Shown here: positions 16,316 through 24,653 of the stretch, piece after piece | How the letters are laid out: every line of letters begins with the position of its first letter | Numbering within the stretch: position 1 is the stretch's first letter | Assembly (NCBI GenBank): GCA_031422295.1 | Contig: JANOQM010000097.1 | Location: forward strand, 1-54,148 | Length of the DNA stretch: 54,148 nucleotides | Origin: JANOMH01 sp031422295 | Lineage (GTDB): Bacteria; Pseudomonadota; Alphaproteobacteria; Rhodobacterales; Rhodobacteraceae | Direction: 5' to 3' | Notes under the pieces: model-generated | Told to the model about the DNA's origin: nothing | The model's database searches: none | What the model saw: only the letters and a program-made list of their open reading frames with translations | Program-made: the position numbers and the translations under genes

Positions 16316-16972
16316 ATGATCCCTTTTGGTGTAAAATCTGGCCTGCGGGCCGCCTGCAATAGTGTTTGCCTGAGCGTTGCCGCAGCTGTGATGGTTGCCG
16401 CCCCGGCCTGGTCCGAAACCAGTTACCTGCGCGGGGAGACCCAGTATATCGCAGCCTTGGGCGACCCGATGGCCACGTCAGGCACTGATGCCGCCACATG
16501 GGGCTTATGGTCCATTGACCCCGGCCCGCGCGGGGTTTGGATTGATGATTTTCAGGCGCTGATCGACAATGCCGGGGTGGCCCCCAATGGCTGGCAGTTT
16601 GACCAAAGCGCCTGGTGGCTGGAAGAACACGGGCTGATCATGGAAGCGCCGGTATTCCCGCTGCCGCCAGGGCAATACCTTGTCACCGGCGGGCGCGAGA
16701 TCACCCAGGTTCTGACGGTTGAACCGGCGGATGCGTCGGGTCTGCAGGCCTGGAGTTTAGACGCTGGTGCGACGATTTATGACGTGACCCATCTGGGGTG
16801 TCGCGCGGCCATTTATAGACCGCAAGGTGAAGCGCAGTCTTGCAGCCCCGCCCGCACGCCGACCGAGGTTTTTCCGATGAGCCCCGGCATTTCGATGCCT
16901 GCCGTTGATGGCTGCAGCAAGCAGGAGTTTCAGGTTTTGATTGTGCTGGGGATGATGGTGGAAAGTTCATAG
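16316..16972 (+). CDS. Secreted hypothetical protein
   Basis: The 218-residue protein has a long signal peptide ending AAAVMVAAPAWS before ETS. The mature part opens with YIAALGDPMATSGTDAATWGLWSIDPGPRG, has a hydrophobic-strand middle and four cysteines in the last third (LGC, SC, GC near residues 165-205). No family is recognised beyond a feeling that it recurs in Roseobacter genomes. The start is supported by the signal peptide. A terminator-like hairpin lies 150 bp downstream. Confidence 0.65.
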   Translation: MIPFGVKSGLRAACNSVCLSVAAAVMVAAPAWSETSYLRGETQYIAALGDPMATSGTDAATWGLWSIDPGPRGVWIDDFQALIDNAGVAPNGWQFDQSAWWLEEHGLIMEAPVFPLPPGQYLVTGGREITQVLTVEPADASGLQAWSLDAGATIYDVTHLGCRAAIYRPQGEAQSCSPARTPTEVFPMSPGISMPAVDGCSKQEFQVLIVLGMMVESS

Positions 16973-16982
16973 CCGGGATTGA

Positions 16983-17064
16983 GCAAAGCGAAACCTTCCC
17001 CGTGGGGAAGGTTTTATGTGAATGAAATCATAATGTTAATGTAAAGTTAATGATGGATTGTGTG
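16983..17064 (-). repeat. About 75-bp A/T-rich element, inverted partner of 12254-12327
   Basis: It starts with the palindrome GCGAAACCTTCCCCGTGGGG then AAGGTTTT, and continues with CATAATGTTAATG and ATTGTGTG. Read on the minus strand it shows the same blocks in the same order as 12254-12327. It lies just after a stop codon. Confidence 0.7.
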
Positions 17065-17124
17065 TGGATTCAGTGGTTTGAGTTAATGGGAACACAGTGC
17101 TGATCTGAACGGGTTCAGCCAAGG

Positions 17125-17153
17125 CCCCAGTCAAACTGGGGATGTTTTTGTTT
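17125..17153 (+). terminator. Rho-independent terminator
   Basis: CCCCAGT-CAA-ACTGGGG forms a perfect 7-bp stem followed by ATGTTTTTGTTT. It probably ends plus-strand transcription from the mbfA/nitroreductase/secreted-protein group. The rest of 16973-17308 holds the repeat at 16983 and a weaker hairpin (GGCGGA...TCCGCC, about 17275-17298) after takP on the minus strand; no gene is seen. Confidence 0.75.
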
Positions 17154-17308
17154 AGCTATTCGGACGAACAGCCAGAGGGCAGCGCCCGACCCGGCAAGCG
17201 CAGCTACGGGGCGGGGCATACGTTGACCGGAACGCCAGGACGTCCCGGTCGGTATTTGTGTCACTGGTCTTAGGTGGCGGACCCGATGGGATCCGCCATG
17301 ACTTGGGT

Positions 17309-18397
17309 CTATTCGCGCGGGCGGTTGCGGATCATGAACGTGTCGAATGTGTATTCCGACACTTGGTTCCACAGGTTCGCATCGTTGCGGAATGCCGAAT
17401 AGCTGGCGTAAATCTTGGCGAACATTGCGTTTTCGGCCGCAATCCCTGCGTAGATTTCATTGGCCGCAGCAAACCCAGCCTCAAGAATATCCTGCGGATA
17501 GGGCCGCAGTTCGGCCCCGCCGCTTATCAGGGATTTCAGCGCAGTTGGGTTTTTGGAATCGTAGTTGGCCATCATATCAACATTGGCATGGGCCGCAGCC
17601 GAGGTGACGATAGCCTTGTAGGCCTCGGGTAATTCGTTCCATTTATCAAGGTTGAACATGAACGACAGGACCGGTCCGCCTTCCCAGAAACCGGGATAAT
17701 AGTAGTATGGCGCGACTTTGTTGAAGCCGAGCTTCTCGTCATCATAGGGGCCAACCCATTCGGCCGCATCGATCGTGCCATTTTCCAGCGCCGGATAGAT
17801 ATCGCCGCCCGGAATCTGCTGTGGCACAGCGCCCAGTTTCTCCATCACCAGACCGCCCATGCCGCCGATGCGCATTTTGACGCCCTGAAGGTCGGCCAGC
17901 GAGTTGATTTCCTTGCGGAACCAGCCACCCATTTGTGCGCCGGTATTGCCGCCGGGCAGCGCATACAGGTTCTGGGTCGCATAGAATTCGTTCATCAGTT
18001 CCTGACCGCCGCCCCGGTAATACCACGCATTGCTGCCGCGAGCGTTCATCCCGAATGGCACAGCGGTGCCCAGCGCGAAACACGGATCCTTGCCCCAGTA
18101 GTAATAGGATGCGGTATGGCACATTTCGACGGTGCCATTGCCCACGGCTTCGGCGGCTTCGGGCATTGGCAGGATTTCCCCGGCGGGGAAGGTCTGGATC
18201 TGGAATGCGCCATCGGTCGCATCCGAGACCTGCTTGGCGAAAACTTCCGCCGCGCCATAGATCGTATCAAGCGAGCGCGGGAACCCCGAGGTCAGCCGCC
18301 AGGCCACTTGCGGGGCGGCCTGTGCAAGTGCCGGTGCGGCCAGTGTTGACACCGCAGCCCCGACGGCTGCAGTGCTTAGAAAGTCGCGTCTTTTCAT
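17309..18397 (-). CDS. takP: TRAP transporter substrate-binding protein, TakP-like (2-oxo acids)
   Basis: The 362-residue protein begins with a twin-arginine-like signal (MKRRDFLSTAAVGAA...APALAQA). It closely follows the Rhodobacter sphaeroides TakP pattern: WRLTSGFPRSLDTIYG, YYYWGKDPCFALGTAVPFGMN, GGWFRKEINSLADLQGVKMRIGG, VPQQIPGGDIYPALE and EWVGPYDDEKLGF. TakP binds pyruvate and other 2-oxo monocarboxylates in the periplasm. The gene order takP-takM-takQ on one strand fits a complete TRAP system. The assignment rests on remembered similarity to TakP. Confidence 0.9.
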   Translation of the reverse strand: MKRRDFLSTAAVGAAVSTLAAPALAQAAPQVAWRLTSGFPRSLDTIYGAAEVFAKQVSDATDGAFQIQTFPAGEILPMPEAAEAVGNGTVEMCHTASYYYWGKDPCFALGTAVPFGMNARGSNAWYYRGGGQELMNEFYATQNLYALPGGNTGAQMGGWFRKEINSLADLQGVKMRIGGMGGLVMEKLGAVPQQIPGGDIYPALENGTIDAAEWVGPYDDEKLGFNKVAPYYYYPGFWEGGPVLSFMFNLDKWNELPEAYKAIVTSAAAHANVDMMANYDSKNPTALKSLISGGAELRPYPQDILEAGFAAANEIYAGIAAENAMFAKIYASYSAFRNDANLWNQVSEYTFDTFMIRNRPRE

Positions 18398-18435
18398 ATT
18401 AACTCCTCCCGGTTACGTCATTTTGGTTCGTTTCG

Positions 18436-19857
18436 TCAGATGCCCAGATCAAGCGGGGCATCCATATCAATCTCTGGCATTTGCAGCGCATCCAGCGCGT
18501 TATTCAGCGCATCCGCATCCATCACCTGATCTGGCATCAGAAAGTAGGTCACGGATTCCGGAAAGAAAATCAGGATGGCCACGAGGATCAATTGCAGCCC
18601 GATCCACGGGATCGACCCTAGGTAAATGTCCCGGCTTTTCACCTCGGGCGGGGCGATGCCGCGCAGGTAGAACAGCGCGAACCCGAATGGCGGGTGCATG
18701 AACGCGGTCTGCATGTTCACGCAGAGCAGGAGGCCGAACCAGATCAGGTTGATGTCATGGCCAATGGCGACGGGCACCAGCAATGGCACCACGATGAATA
18801 CGATTTCAAAGAAATCGAGGAAGAACGCCAGAAAGAAGATGAAGATATTGACGAAGATCAGGAACCCGATGGCCCCACCCGGGATGCCGGACAGCAGATG
18901 TTCGATCCAACGCCCGCCATTGACCCCGGTGAACACCAGACTGAATACCGTGGCCCCGATCAGGATGAACACCACCATGGCGGTGATCCGCATGGTCTGT
19001 TCCATCGCACTCCACAACAGCGCCAGACTGGACCGGCCATGCACCACGGCCAGGATCATCGCGCCGACGACACCCATCGCCCCGGCCTCGGTCGGGGTGG
19101 CGAGGCCCATGAAGATGGTGCCCAGTACAAGGAAGATCAGCGCCAGTGACGGGATCATCCCCCATGCGACTTTGGACGCCAGCGCCCAGCCCCGTAATGT
19201 GCGTGCCTCGGCAGGCAAAGGCGGGACCAGATGCGGGCGGAATGTGGCAACCAGAAAGATAAATGCGGTGAACAATGCGACCTGCATCAGCGACGGCCCG
19301 ATGGCCCCCAGATACATGTCGCCCACTGATACGCCCAGCTGATCGGCCAAAACGATCAGCACCAGCGACGGCGGAATGACTTGCGTGATCGTCCCCGACG
19401 CCGCAATGACCCCGGTGCCGATTTTCATGTCATAGCCATATTTCATCATGATCGGCAGCGAGATCATCCCCATCGCAATGACCGATGCGGCCACCGTGCC
19501 AGTGATTGCGCCCAGAATGGCGCCCACAAAAATCACCGCATAGGCCAGCCCACCGGGGACCGACCCAAACGCCTGCCCCACCCCTTCCAGCAGATCCTCG
19601 GCCAGGCCCGACCGTTCAAGGATCACCCCCATAAACGTAAAGAACGGGATCGCCAGCAGCAGGTCGTTGGACATGATGCCAAAGACGCGTGGTGGCAGGG
19701 CCCCGAGGAAGTTAAAGCCGAAATAGCCCACCTGAATGGCGATAAGGCCAAATGCCAAGCCAAGTGCCGACAGTGAAAATGCAACCGGAAAGCCGATCAG
19801 CAAAAACAGGATCAGCCCCGCGAACATCGTGGGGGCAAGCATGCCGTACTCTAGCAT
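18436..19857 (-). CDS. takM: TRAP transporter large permease (DctM/TakM family)
   Basis: The 473-residue membrane protein has the DctM pattern: an N-terminal re-entrant-type segment (LLLAIPFFTFMGVILERSGLAEDLLEG), GAILGAITGTVAASVIAMGMISLPIM and TITQVIPPSLVLIVLADQ. The GTVAASV and IPPS motifs are diagnostic of the family. It forms the ion-coupled channel with the small subunit. It ends 38 bp before the takP start on the same strand. Confidence 0.93.
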   Translation of the reverse strand: MLEYGMLAPTMFAGLILFLLIGFPVAFSLSALGLAFGLIAIQVGYFGFNFLGALPPRVFGIMSNDLLLAIPFFTFMGVILERSGLAEDLLEGVGQAFGSVPGGLAYAVIFVGAILGAITGTVAASVIAMGMISLPIMMKYGYDMKIGTGVIAASGTITQVIPPSLVLIVLADQLGVSVGDMYLGAIGPSLMQVALFTAFIFLVATFRPHLVPPLPAEARTLRGWALASKVAWGMIPSLALIFLVLGTIFMGLATPTEAGAMGVVGAMILAVVHGRSSLALLWSAMEQTMRITAMVVFILIGATVFSLVFTGVNGGRWIEHLLSGIPGGAIGFLIFVNIFIFFLAFFLDFFEIVFIVVPLLVPVAIGHDINLIWFGLLLCVNMQTAFMHPPFGFALFYLRGIAPPEVKSRDIYLGSIPWIGLQLILVAILIFFPESVTYFLMPDQVMDADALNNALDALQMPEIDMDAPLDLGI

Positions 19858-19903
19858 GAGGCGAGCTTTCTGTTAGACAGGACCGGGATCAGGGAAAGCG
19901 CCC

Positions 19904-20542
19904 TCACTGCAACGGCTTTTCATAGGTGATGACGATGTCGCCGACATTGTTCAGGGCGGCGATCCGTTTGATCAGTTCTGAAATTCCTTGCAAAAACAAT
20001 AGGGTGAAGCCCAGCGGTAGCAGCAGTTTTACCGGCCACAGGTAAAGGCCCCCGGCGCTGGACGAAATGTCACCACCCACATAGGCCGACCAGAAAAACG
20101 GGAAAGACAGGACCGCAATCAGGGCCGTTGCCGGAAACAGAAACAGAATGATGCCGAAGATATCAATCCACAGTCTGGTCCGGTTCGACGCGGACCCATA
20201 CAGCAGGTCAACCCGTACATGTTCGTTCACCTGCAGCACATACGGCGACCCAAGCAGGAATATCCCAGCGAACATCTGCCACTGAATTTCCAGCCAGGCG
20301 TTTGAACTGAGGCTGAACAGATAGCGCGACGCCGCGTTCCCTGCGCTGATCAGCGCACTGAGCAGGACAAGCGTAGCCGCGACGTAGCCGACATACTTAT
20401 TCAGCCGGTCAATCAGACCGGATAGCGCAAGCAGGTATTGCAGCGTAGTCTCCTCCCCGGAGAGTATCAGCCGACCCTTTGCGGGCTCTAACTGAAACGG
20501 GGACATAAGTTGATCGCCGGGCAAGTCAAATAAATCGACCAT
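19904..20542 (-). CDS. takQ: TRAP transporter small permease (DctQ/TakQ family)
   Basis: The 212-residue protein has four predicted membrane helices, about residues 45-65, 85-105, 130-155 and 168-190. SSNAWLEIQWQMFAGIFLLGSPYVLQVNEHVRVDL is the DctQ signature region (E..W..F...FLLG.AY....EHVRVD). An extra N-terminal segment of about 30 residues precedes the usual start, so initiation at an internal ATG (MSPFQ) is possible. It is the first gene of the takQ-takM-takP set. Confidence 0.88.
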   Translation of the reverse strand: MVDLFDLPGDQLMSPFQLEPAKGRLILSGEETTLQYLLALSGLIDRLNKYVGYVAATLVLLSALISAGNAASRYLFSLSSNAWLEIQWQMFAGIFLLGSPYVLQVNEHVRVDLLYGSASNRTRLWIDIFGIILFLFPATALIAVLSFPFFWSAYVGGDISSSAGGLYLWPVKLLLPLGFTLLFLQGISELIKRIAALNNVGDIVITYEKPLQ

Positions 20543-20668
20543 TTTTCAGGCTGGGTCAAAGTCGCGCATCGGGCCGCCCCACACTGAATGCTTGTCAGCG
20601 CTCACATTTCTGCGCTGGGCAGCAGGCCGTGGTTCCCTTTGTCCGCCGGGGATTGTACGGCTGGTCGC

Positions 20669-21598
20669 ATGCTGGAAATCCTGCTGCAGACCTTGCCATT
20701 TTTTGCGATTATTGCGCTGGGTTACGGCGCGGGCCGGACCGGGTTTTTCACGCCTGAGGCCACGGCCTATCTGACAAAATTCGTGTTTTACTTTGCCCTG
20801 TCGGCCATGCTGTTCCGGTTTTCGGCCAATCTGTCACTGGCCGAATTGATCGACTGGACATTTGTGCTGGCCTATCTACTGGGCACGTCGGCGGTTTATC
20901 TGCTGGCTACCGCAGTTGCCCGGATGCGCGGCAGACCGATCGCGGAAGCGGCGTTCGAGGCGCAATGCGCGGTTATTGGCAATATCGGCTTTTTGGGGAT
21001 ACCGATGCTGGCCCTGCTGCTGGGCGAGGCCGCCATCGGGTATATCGTGTTGATGCTGGCGGTTGATCTGCTGGTGTTTTCATCGCTGATCGTGATTCTG
21101 ATTACCGGGTCGCGCGGTGAAGGGGCGGGAGTTTTCCGGGTTGTCACCTTGGGACTGGTGTCCAATCCGATGATCGTGTCGATTGTCGCGGGGCTGGCAG
21201 TGTCCGGGCTGGCACTGCCGATTCCTGTGCCGCTGAATGCGTTCCTGCTGACCCTTGGGGCCGCGGCCACCCCGGGGGCCTTGTTTGCCATTGGTGCATC
21301 GCTGGCGTCTAAATCTGCCGAACGGCTGGCGGTGGCGGGCTGGTTATCGTTCGCCAAACTGGTCCTGCATCCCGCCGCTGTGGCCGTTTGTGCGCTGTGG
21401 ATCTTTCCGGTCGATCCCTATGCCGCCGGGGTGATGATTGCATCGGCCAGTCTGCCCGTGGCAGGCAATGTCTATATTCTAGCGCAGCATTATGGCGTGG
21501 CCCCGCTGCGCGTATCTGCCGCCATCTTGCTGTCGACGGCTGCCAGTGTCATCACCGTGTCGGGCGTGATCGCATGGGTCAAGACGTTCATGCCGTAA
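20669..21598 (+). CDS. AEC (auxin efflux carrier) family transporter
   Basis: The 309-residue membrane protein shows ten helices and the AEC/Mem_trans pattern: FFAIIALGYGAGRTGFFTPEATAYLTKFVFYFALSAMLF at the N-terminus, AVIGNIGFLGIPM and LPVAGNVYILAQHYGV at the C-terminus. Bacterial members export or import small organic acids; the substrate cannot be predicted. The ATG at 20669 is chosen because helix 1 starts right after it. It ends 7 bp before fghA. Confidence 0.87.
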   Translation: MLEILLQTLPFFAIIALGYGAGRTGFFTPEATAYLTKFVFYFALSAMLFRFSANLSLAELIDWTFVLAYLLGTSAVYLLATAVARMRGRPIAEAAFEAQCAVIGNIGFLGIPMLALLLGEAAIGYIVLMLAVDLLVFSSLIVILITGSRGEGAGVFRVVTLGLVSNPMIVSIVAGLAVSGLALPIPVPLNAFLLTLGAAATPGALFAIGASLASKSAERLAVAGWLSFAKLVLHPAAVAVCALWIFPVDPYAAGVMIASASLPVAGNVYILAQHYGVAPLRVSAAILLSTAASVITVSGVIAWVKTFMP

Positions 21599-21605
21599 GG
21601 AGAAC

Positions 21606-22439
21606 ATGATGAAAACAGTCAGCGAAAACAAATGTTTCGGCGGTGTGCAGGGGGTTTATGCCCATGCGTCCAAGGTCTGCGGGGTCGAGATGACCTTTGG
21701 CCTGTTTTTGCCCGCCGAGGCGAATGACGGCCCGGTGCCGGTGCTGTGGTATCTGTCCGGCCTGACCTGCACCCATGAAAATGCGATGATCAAGGCGGGT
21801 GCGCAACGTTGGGCTGCCGAACATGGGATTGCATTGGTGTTCCCCGATACCTCGCCACGCGGCGACGGCGTGCCGGATGATGCGGGGTTTGATCTGGGGC
21901 AGGGTGCATCGTTTTACGTGAATGCGACCGAAGGCGCATGGGCCAAGCATTACAAGATGTGGGATTATGTGGCGGTTGAACTGCCTGCTTTGGTCACCGG
22001 ATCATGGCCCGTGGATGTGCAGCGGCAGGCCATTACCGGCCATTCGATGGGCGGGCATGGCGCGCTGACCCTTGCCATGGGATTGCCCGGCCGGTTCCGA
22101 TCCGTCTCAGCGTTTTCGCCGATCTGCCATCCGGTGGCCAGTGACTGGGGCCGCAAGCAGTTTACCACCTATCTGGGTGCGGATCAGGAAAAATGGGCCC
22201 GACATGATGCCACCCTGATGATGCGCGCCCGTGGTTTTGACGGCCCGCTGTTGGTGGACACGGGTACGGCGGATAAGTTTGCCGATCTGCTGATGACTGA
22301 AAAGCTGGCCGAGGCTGTGGCGCTGCGCCGCCAGCCCGCGACGATCCGGCTGCAAAAGGGCTATGATCACAGCTATTTCTTTGTGCAAAGTTTCATCGAG
22401 GATCATTTAGCCTTTCACGCGCAGGCGCTGTACGCGTGA
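21606..22439 (+). CDS. fghA: S-formylglutathione hydrolase
   Basis: The 277-residue esterase-D family alpha/beta hydrolase has Ser147 in GHSMGG, an Asp in DTGTADKF and His in YDHSYFF as triad. LSGLTCTHENAMIKAGAQR near residue 50 is family-specific. It hydrolyses S-formylglutathione to formate and glutathione, completing the adhC (9956) pathway, although the two genes are 10 kb apart. AAGGAGAAC precedes two in-frame ATGs (21606 and 21609); either may be used. Confidence 0.94.
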   Translation: MMKTVSENKCFGGVQGVYAHASKVCGVEMTFGLFLPAEANDGPVPVLWYLSGLTCTHENAMIKAGAQRWAAEHGIALVFPDTSPRGDGVPDDAGFDLGQGASFYVNATEGAWAKHYKMWDYVAVELPALVTGSWPVDVQRQAITGHSMGGHGALTLAMGLPGRFRSVSAFSPICHPVASDWGRKQFTTYLGADQEKWARHDATLMMRARGFDGPLLVDTGTADKFADLLMTEKLAEAVALRRQPATIRLQKGYDHSYFFVQSFIEDHLAFHAQALYA

Positions 22440-22461
22440 TCGTCGCACCAGAGGGGCGCAT

Positions 22462-22905
22462 ATGATCTATGTCGACGCCGATGCCTGCCCGGTCAAGGCC
22501 GAGGTGGAACGGGTTGGCACCCGGCATGGCTTGCGGATGTTCATCGTCAGCAATGGCGGTATTCGTCCTTCGCCTAACCCGTTGGTCGAAATGGTGATTG
22601 TCCCGGATGGCCCGGATCTGGCCGATATGTGGATTGCCGACCGTGCCGGGCCGGGCGATGTGGTCATCACCGGGGATATCCCGCTGGCCGCAAAATGCGT
22701 GGCCGCCGGGGCGCGGGTGTTGAAGCATAATGGCGAGGCTTTGACCGTCGCCAACATTGGTCAGGTGCTGGCGTCGCGCGACCTGATGGCCGATCTGCGC
22801 GCCGCCGACCCATTCCGTATGGGTGGCGGCAAACCGTTCGACCAAAAAGACCGCGCCCGGTTTCTGGATGCGCTGGAGCGTGAAGTGCGGGCGGCGAAGG
22901 GTTAG
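22462..22905 (+). CDS. YaiI/YqxD family protein (DUF188)
   Basis: The 147-residue protein starts with the family signature MIYVDADACPVK and contains VSNGG, ADMWIADRAGPGDVVITGDIPLA and GGGKPF. The aspartates in VDADAC and TGDIPLA resemble a PIN/NYN-type nuclease site, but no activity is established. It starts 22 bp after fghA. Its stop overlaps the stop of the convergent transporter gene by 4 bp. Confidence 0.92.
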   Translation: MIYVDADACPVKAEVERVGTRHGLRMFIVSNGGIRPSPNPLVEMVIVPDGPDLADMWIADRAGPGDVVITGDIPLAAKCVAAGARVLKHNGEALTVANIGQVLASRDLMADLRAADPFRMGGGKPFDQKDRARFLDALEREVRAAKG

Positions 22906-23747
22906 TCCTGCCGGATATGCCAGACGACCGCGCCCAGCACGACAAACCCGCCGACCAGCCCATTCAGGGTCGGCACTTCGGCCAGAAATAGCAGCGCCAT
23001 CAGCATGGCCAGTGGCACCTCTGCTGCCCCCATCAGGCCGGATTCCGTGGCACTGATCCGGGTGGCACCGATGGTCCATAGCACGCTGGCCACGGCAAAG
23101 CTGGCCCCGAAAGTAAAAAGCAGAAAAGCGTCCTGCGGCCCGATGGCCAGCGGCGCCGTGAAGAACCAGCTGATAGCGAACAGTTGCAGCGACGAAACCG
23201 CAAGCGCCATTACAGCGGGTGTCGCGCTGTAGACCCGGATCAGCACCAGATAAAGCGCGCACAAGCCCATCATCAGCACCGCCATCCCATCGCCTGCCAA
23301 TGTGCCTGCACCCAGACTGCCGCTGACCACGATGCAAACTCCCAACACCGAAACCGATGCGGCGATCAGGGTCGCCCGGCGGAACATTTGCCGCAGCAAA
23401 ACCCATTCCAGCGCTGCGGCGGCAAAAGGGACGGCGGCATAGATCACGGCGACATTGCCGACCGAGGTCATCTTGAACGCCGCGATGAAGCTCAGGCTGG
23501 CAAGGCTGCCGACCGTCGCCAGCACCCAGCCGCGCCAGCCCAGTCGCAGCACCCGGTCCGGCCCCCGGTTTTGCCACAGATAGAACCCAAGGATCAGCAC
23601 CCCGCCGACCAACCCGCGCCAGCAGACAATAGTCCATACATCGCTGCTGATGGATTTGGTCAGCACCCCGGCAAGGCTGAAGAACACGGTAGACAGCAGG
23701 ACAAGGGCGATGCCTGTGCGCCTTTGGCTGTCAGCGATGATGTCCAA
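22902..23747 (-). CDS. DMT-superfamily (EamA) transporter
   Basis: The 281-residue protein consists of two five-helix EamA halves: about residues 13-137 (ALVLLSTVFFSLAGVLTKS to VLGVCIVVSGSLG) and 148-278 (ending LVGGFVVLGAVVWH). The repeat symmetry and the conserved E of SAxEVPLAML in the second half are typical. The substrate is unknown. The promoter lies directly before the IS1595 insertion, so transcription may be affected by the element. Confidence 0.88.
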   Translation of the reverse strand: MDIIADSQRRTGIALVLLSTVFFSLAGVLTKSISSDVWTIVCWRGLVGGVLILGFYLWQNRGPDRVLRLGWRGWVLATVGSLASLSFIAAFKMTSVGNVAVIYAAVPFAAAALEWVLLRQMFRRATLIAASVSVLGVCIVVSGSLGAGTLAGDGMAVLMMGLCALYLVLIRVYSATPAVMALAVSSLQLFAISWFFTAPLAIGPQDAFLLFTFGASFAVASVLWTIGATRISATESGLMGAAEVPLAMLMALLFLAEVPTLNGLVGGFVVLGAVVWHIRQD

Positions 23748-23785
23748 GGCGCACCCCCTTTTCCTTATTCAACAGACAAAGCATG

Positions 23786-23809
23786 GGCGATTATATACTT
23801 GAGAAAGCA
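23786..23809 (+). repeat. IS1595 terminal inverted repeat, left
   Basis: GGCGATTATATACTTGAG then AAAGCA. It is preceded by the target duplication copy AAAGCATG at 23778-23785. Confidence 0.9.
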
Positions 23810-23811
23810 AA

Positions 23812-24015
23812 ATGAATAAGATAGACCAGACCGGACAGGCCGGTATTGAAGTGACGGATGAGATGGTAACGGCTGCTTGTCGCGCTCTCAATCCATTCAT
23901 TGAAGGGGGAAGCGTGGGTTATTCAGATATCCGTCCGGCACTGAGGGCAGCACTGGAAAGCGCGCTTGGAGCTTCGCGTGGAGCGCGAAAAGAAAGCCCA
24001 TGCACTCGCGACTGA
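23812..24015 (+). CDS. Possible small passenger protein (67 aa)
   Basis: This frame begins 2 bp inside the left repeat with GAGAAAG upstream. It contains VTDEMVTAACRALNP and IRPALRAALESAL, a pattern seen in short phage- and mobile-element proteins of unknown role. The last 40 codons overlap the 3' end of the opposite-strand passenger gene, so it may be a decayed fragment. Confidence 0.35.
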   Translation: MNKIDQTGQAGIEVTDEMVTAACRALNPFIEGGSVGYSDIRPALRAALESALGASRGARKESPCTRD

Positions 24016-24517
24016 GGTTTTCACAGTTATGGATTGCGGTCAGAATCTCGCCAACTGTGGATTTTGATGCCTTCTTGGTTTCGACGGATATAATTTCATC
24101 ATCATACGTGAGGTTGTAGCCCTCTATGGATTGAAGCTGCAATCCGACAGGCTCAACAACATAAAAGGCATGGCAATAAAAGTTCCGAGTCTCTGAGATT
24201 GTCTTGAACCGTTTGGAAAGAAGGGCAACTTCATCTTTGAATTCAGATGGTAAACCAGATGCAACAATGCACCTAGCTAACAAGTCCCGTCTAGATTTAA
24301 CGTTTGGAGTCGAGAGCCAAGCTATTTCAGCGTAGTCACTTCCTATTTCGGAGTGACCGCCGATAAGGCAGACATACATGCCGCGAAACAGCGTCTCGCA
24401 AACCGCCCATTCGGCAACCAGTTTGCCAACGCACATGACAAGCTGTTCTTCTATTGATAGACTCTCTGGAGGCTTGAATTTGGGAAAGGGGTTTGGGGTG
24501 GCAACTTTTGAGGGCAC
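23897..24517 (-). CDS. IS passenger protein with HEPN-like R-x4-H motif
   Basis: The 206-residue protein is helical and clearly less GC-rich in coding than the host genes. It has EEQLVMCVGKLVAEWAVCE near 24-42 and TISETRNFYCHAFYVVEP near 107-124. RNFYCH (R-x4-H) in a helical protein is the pattern of HEPN ribonucleases, but the full domain cannot be shown here. It lies 137 bp downstream of the transposase, in the same direction, inside the inverted repeats, so it travels with the element. No family is otherwise recognised. A role as toxin, RNase or regulator is speculative. Confidence 0.65.
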   Translation of the reverse strand: MPSKVATPNPFPKFKPPESLSIEEQLVMCVGKLVAEWAVCETLFRGMYVCLIGGHSEIGSDYAEIAWLSTPNVKSRRDLLARCIVASGLPSEFKDEVALLSKRFKTISETRNFYCHAFYVVEPVGLQLQSIEGYNLTYDDEIISVETKKASKSTVGEILTAIHNCENLSRECMGFLFALHAKLQARFPVLPSVPDGYLNNPRFPLQ

Positions 24518-24653
24518 TGTGAAAAACCTCCTACGGATGAAGCCTAAGCCCCATGGCGAGGCTTCGGCACCGAAGGAAGATCAGTCAGAATCAGGCGATG
24601 AGTCCATCATCGAACGCAAGATACGCTCAAAATCAGCCCGCAAGTCGGACTGA

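Noticed and set aside
17275..17298. Intrinsic terminator after takP
   Set aside because: The GGCGGA/TCCGCC stem has a 10-nt loop and no T-run on the minus strand, so it is too weak to list as a terminator.
18694..19342. Plus-strand frames opposite takM
   Set aside because: The translations are low-complexity His/Asp/Arg-rich sequences opposite a well-defined DctM permease.
24378..24653. Plus-strand frame of 91 codons inside the IS
   Set aside because: It overlaps the start of the passenger gene on the other strand, has no ribosome-binding site and shows no family features.
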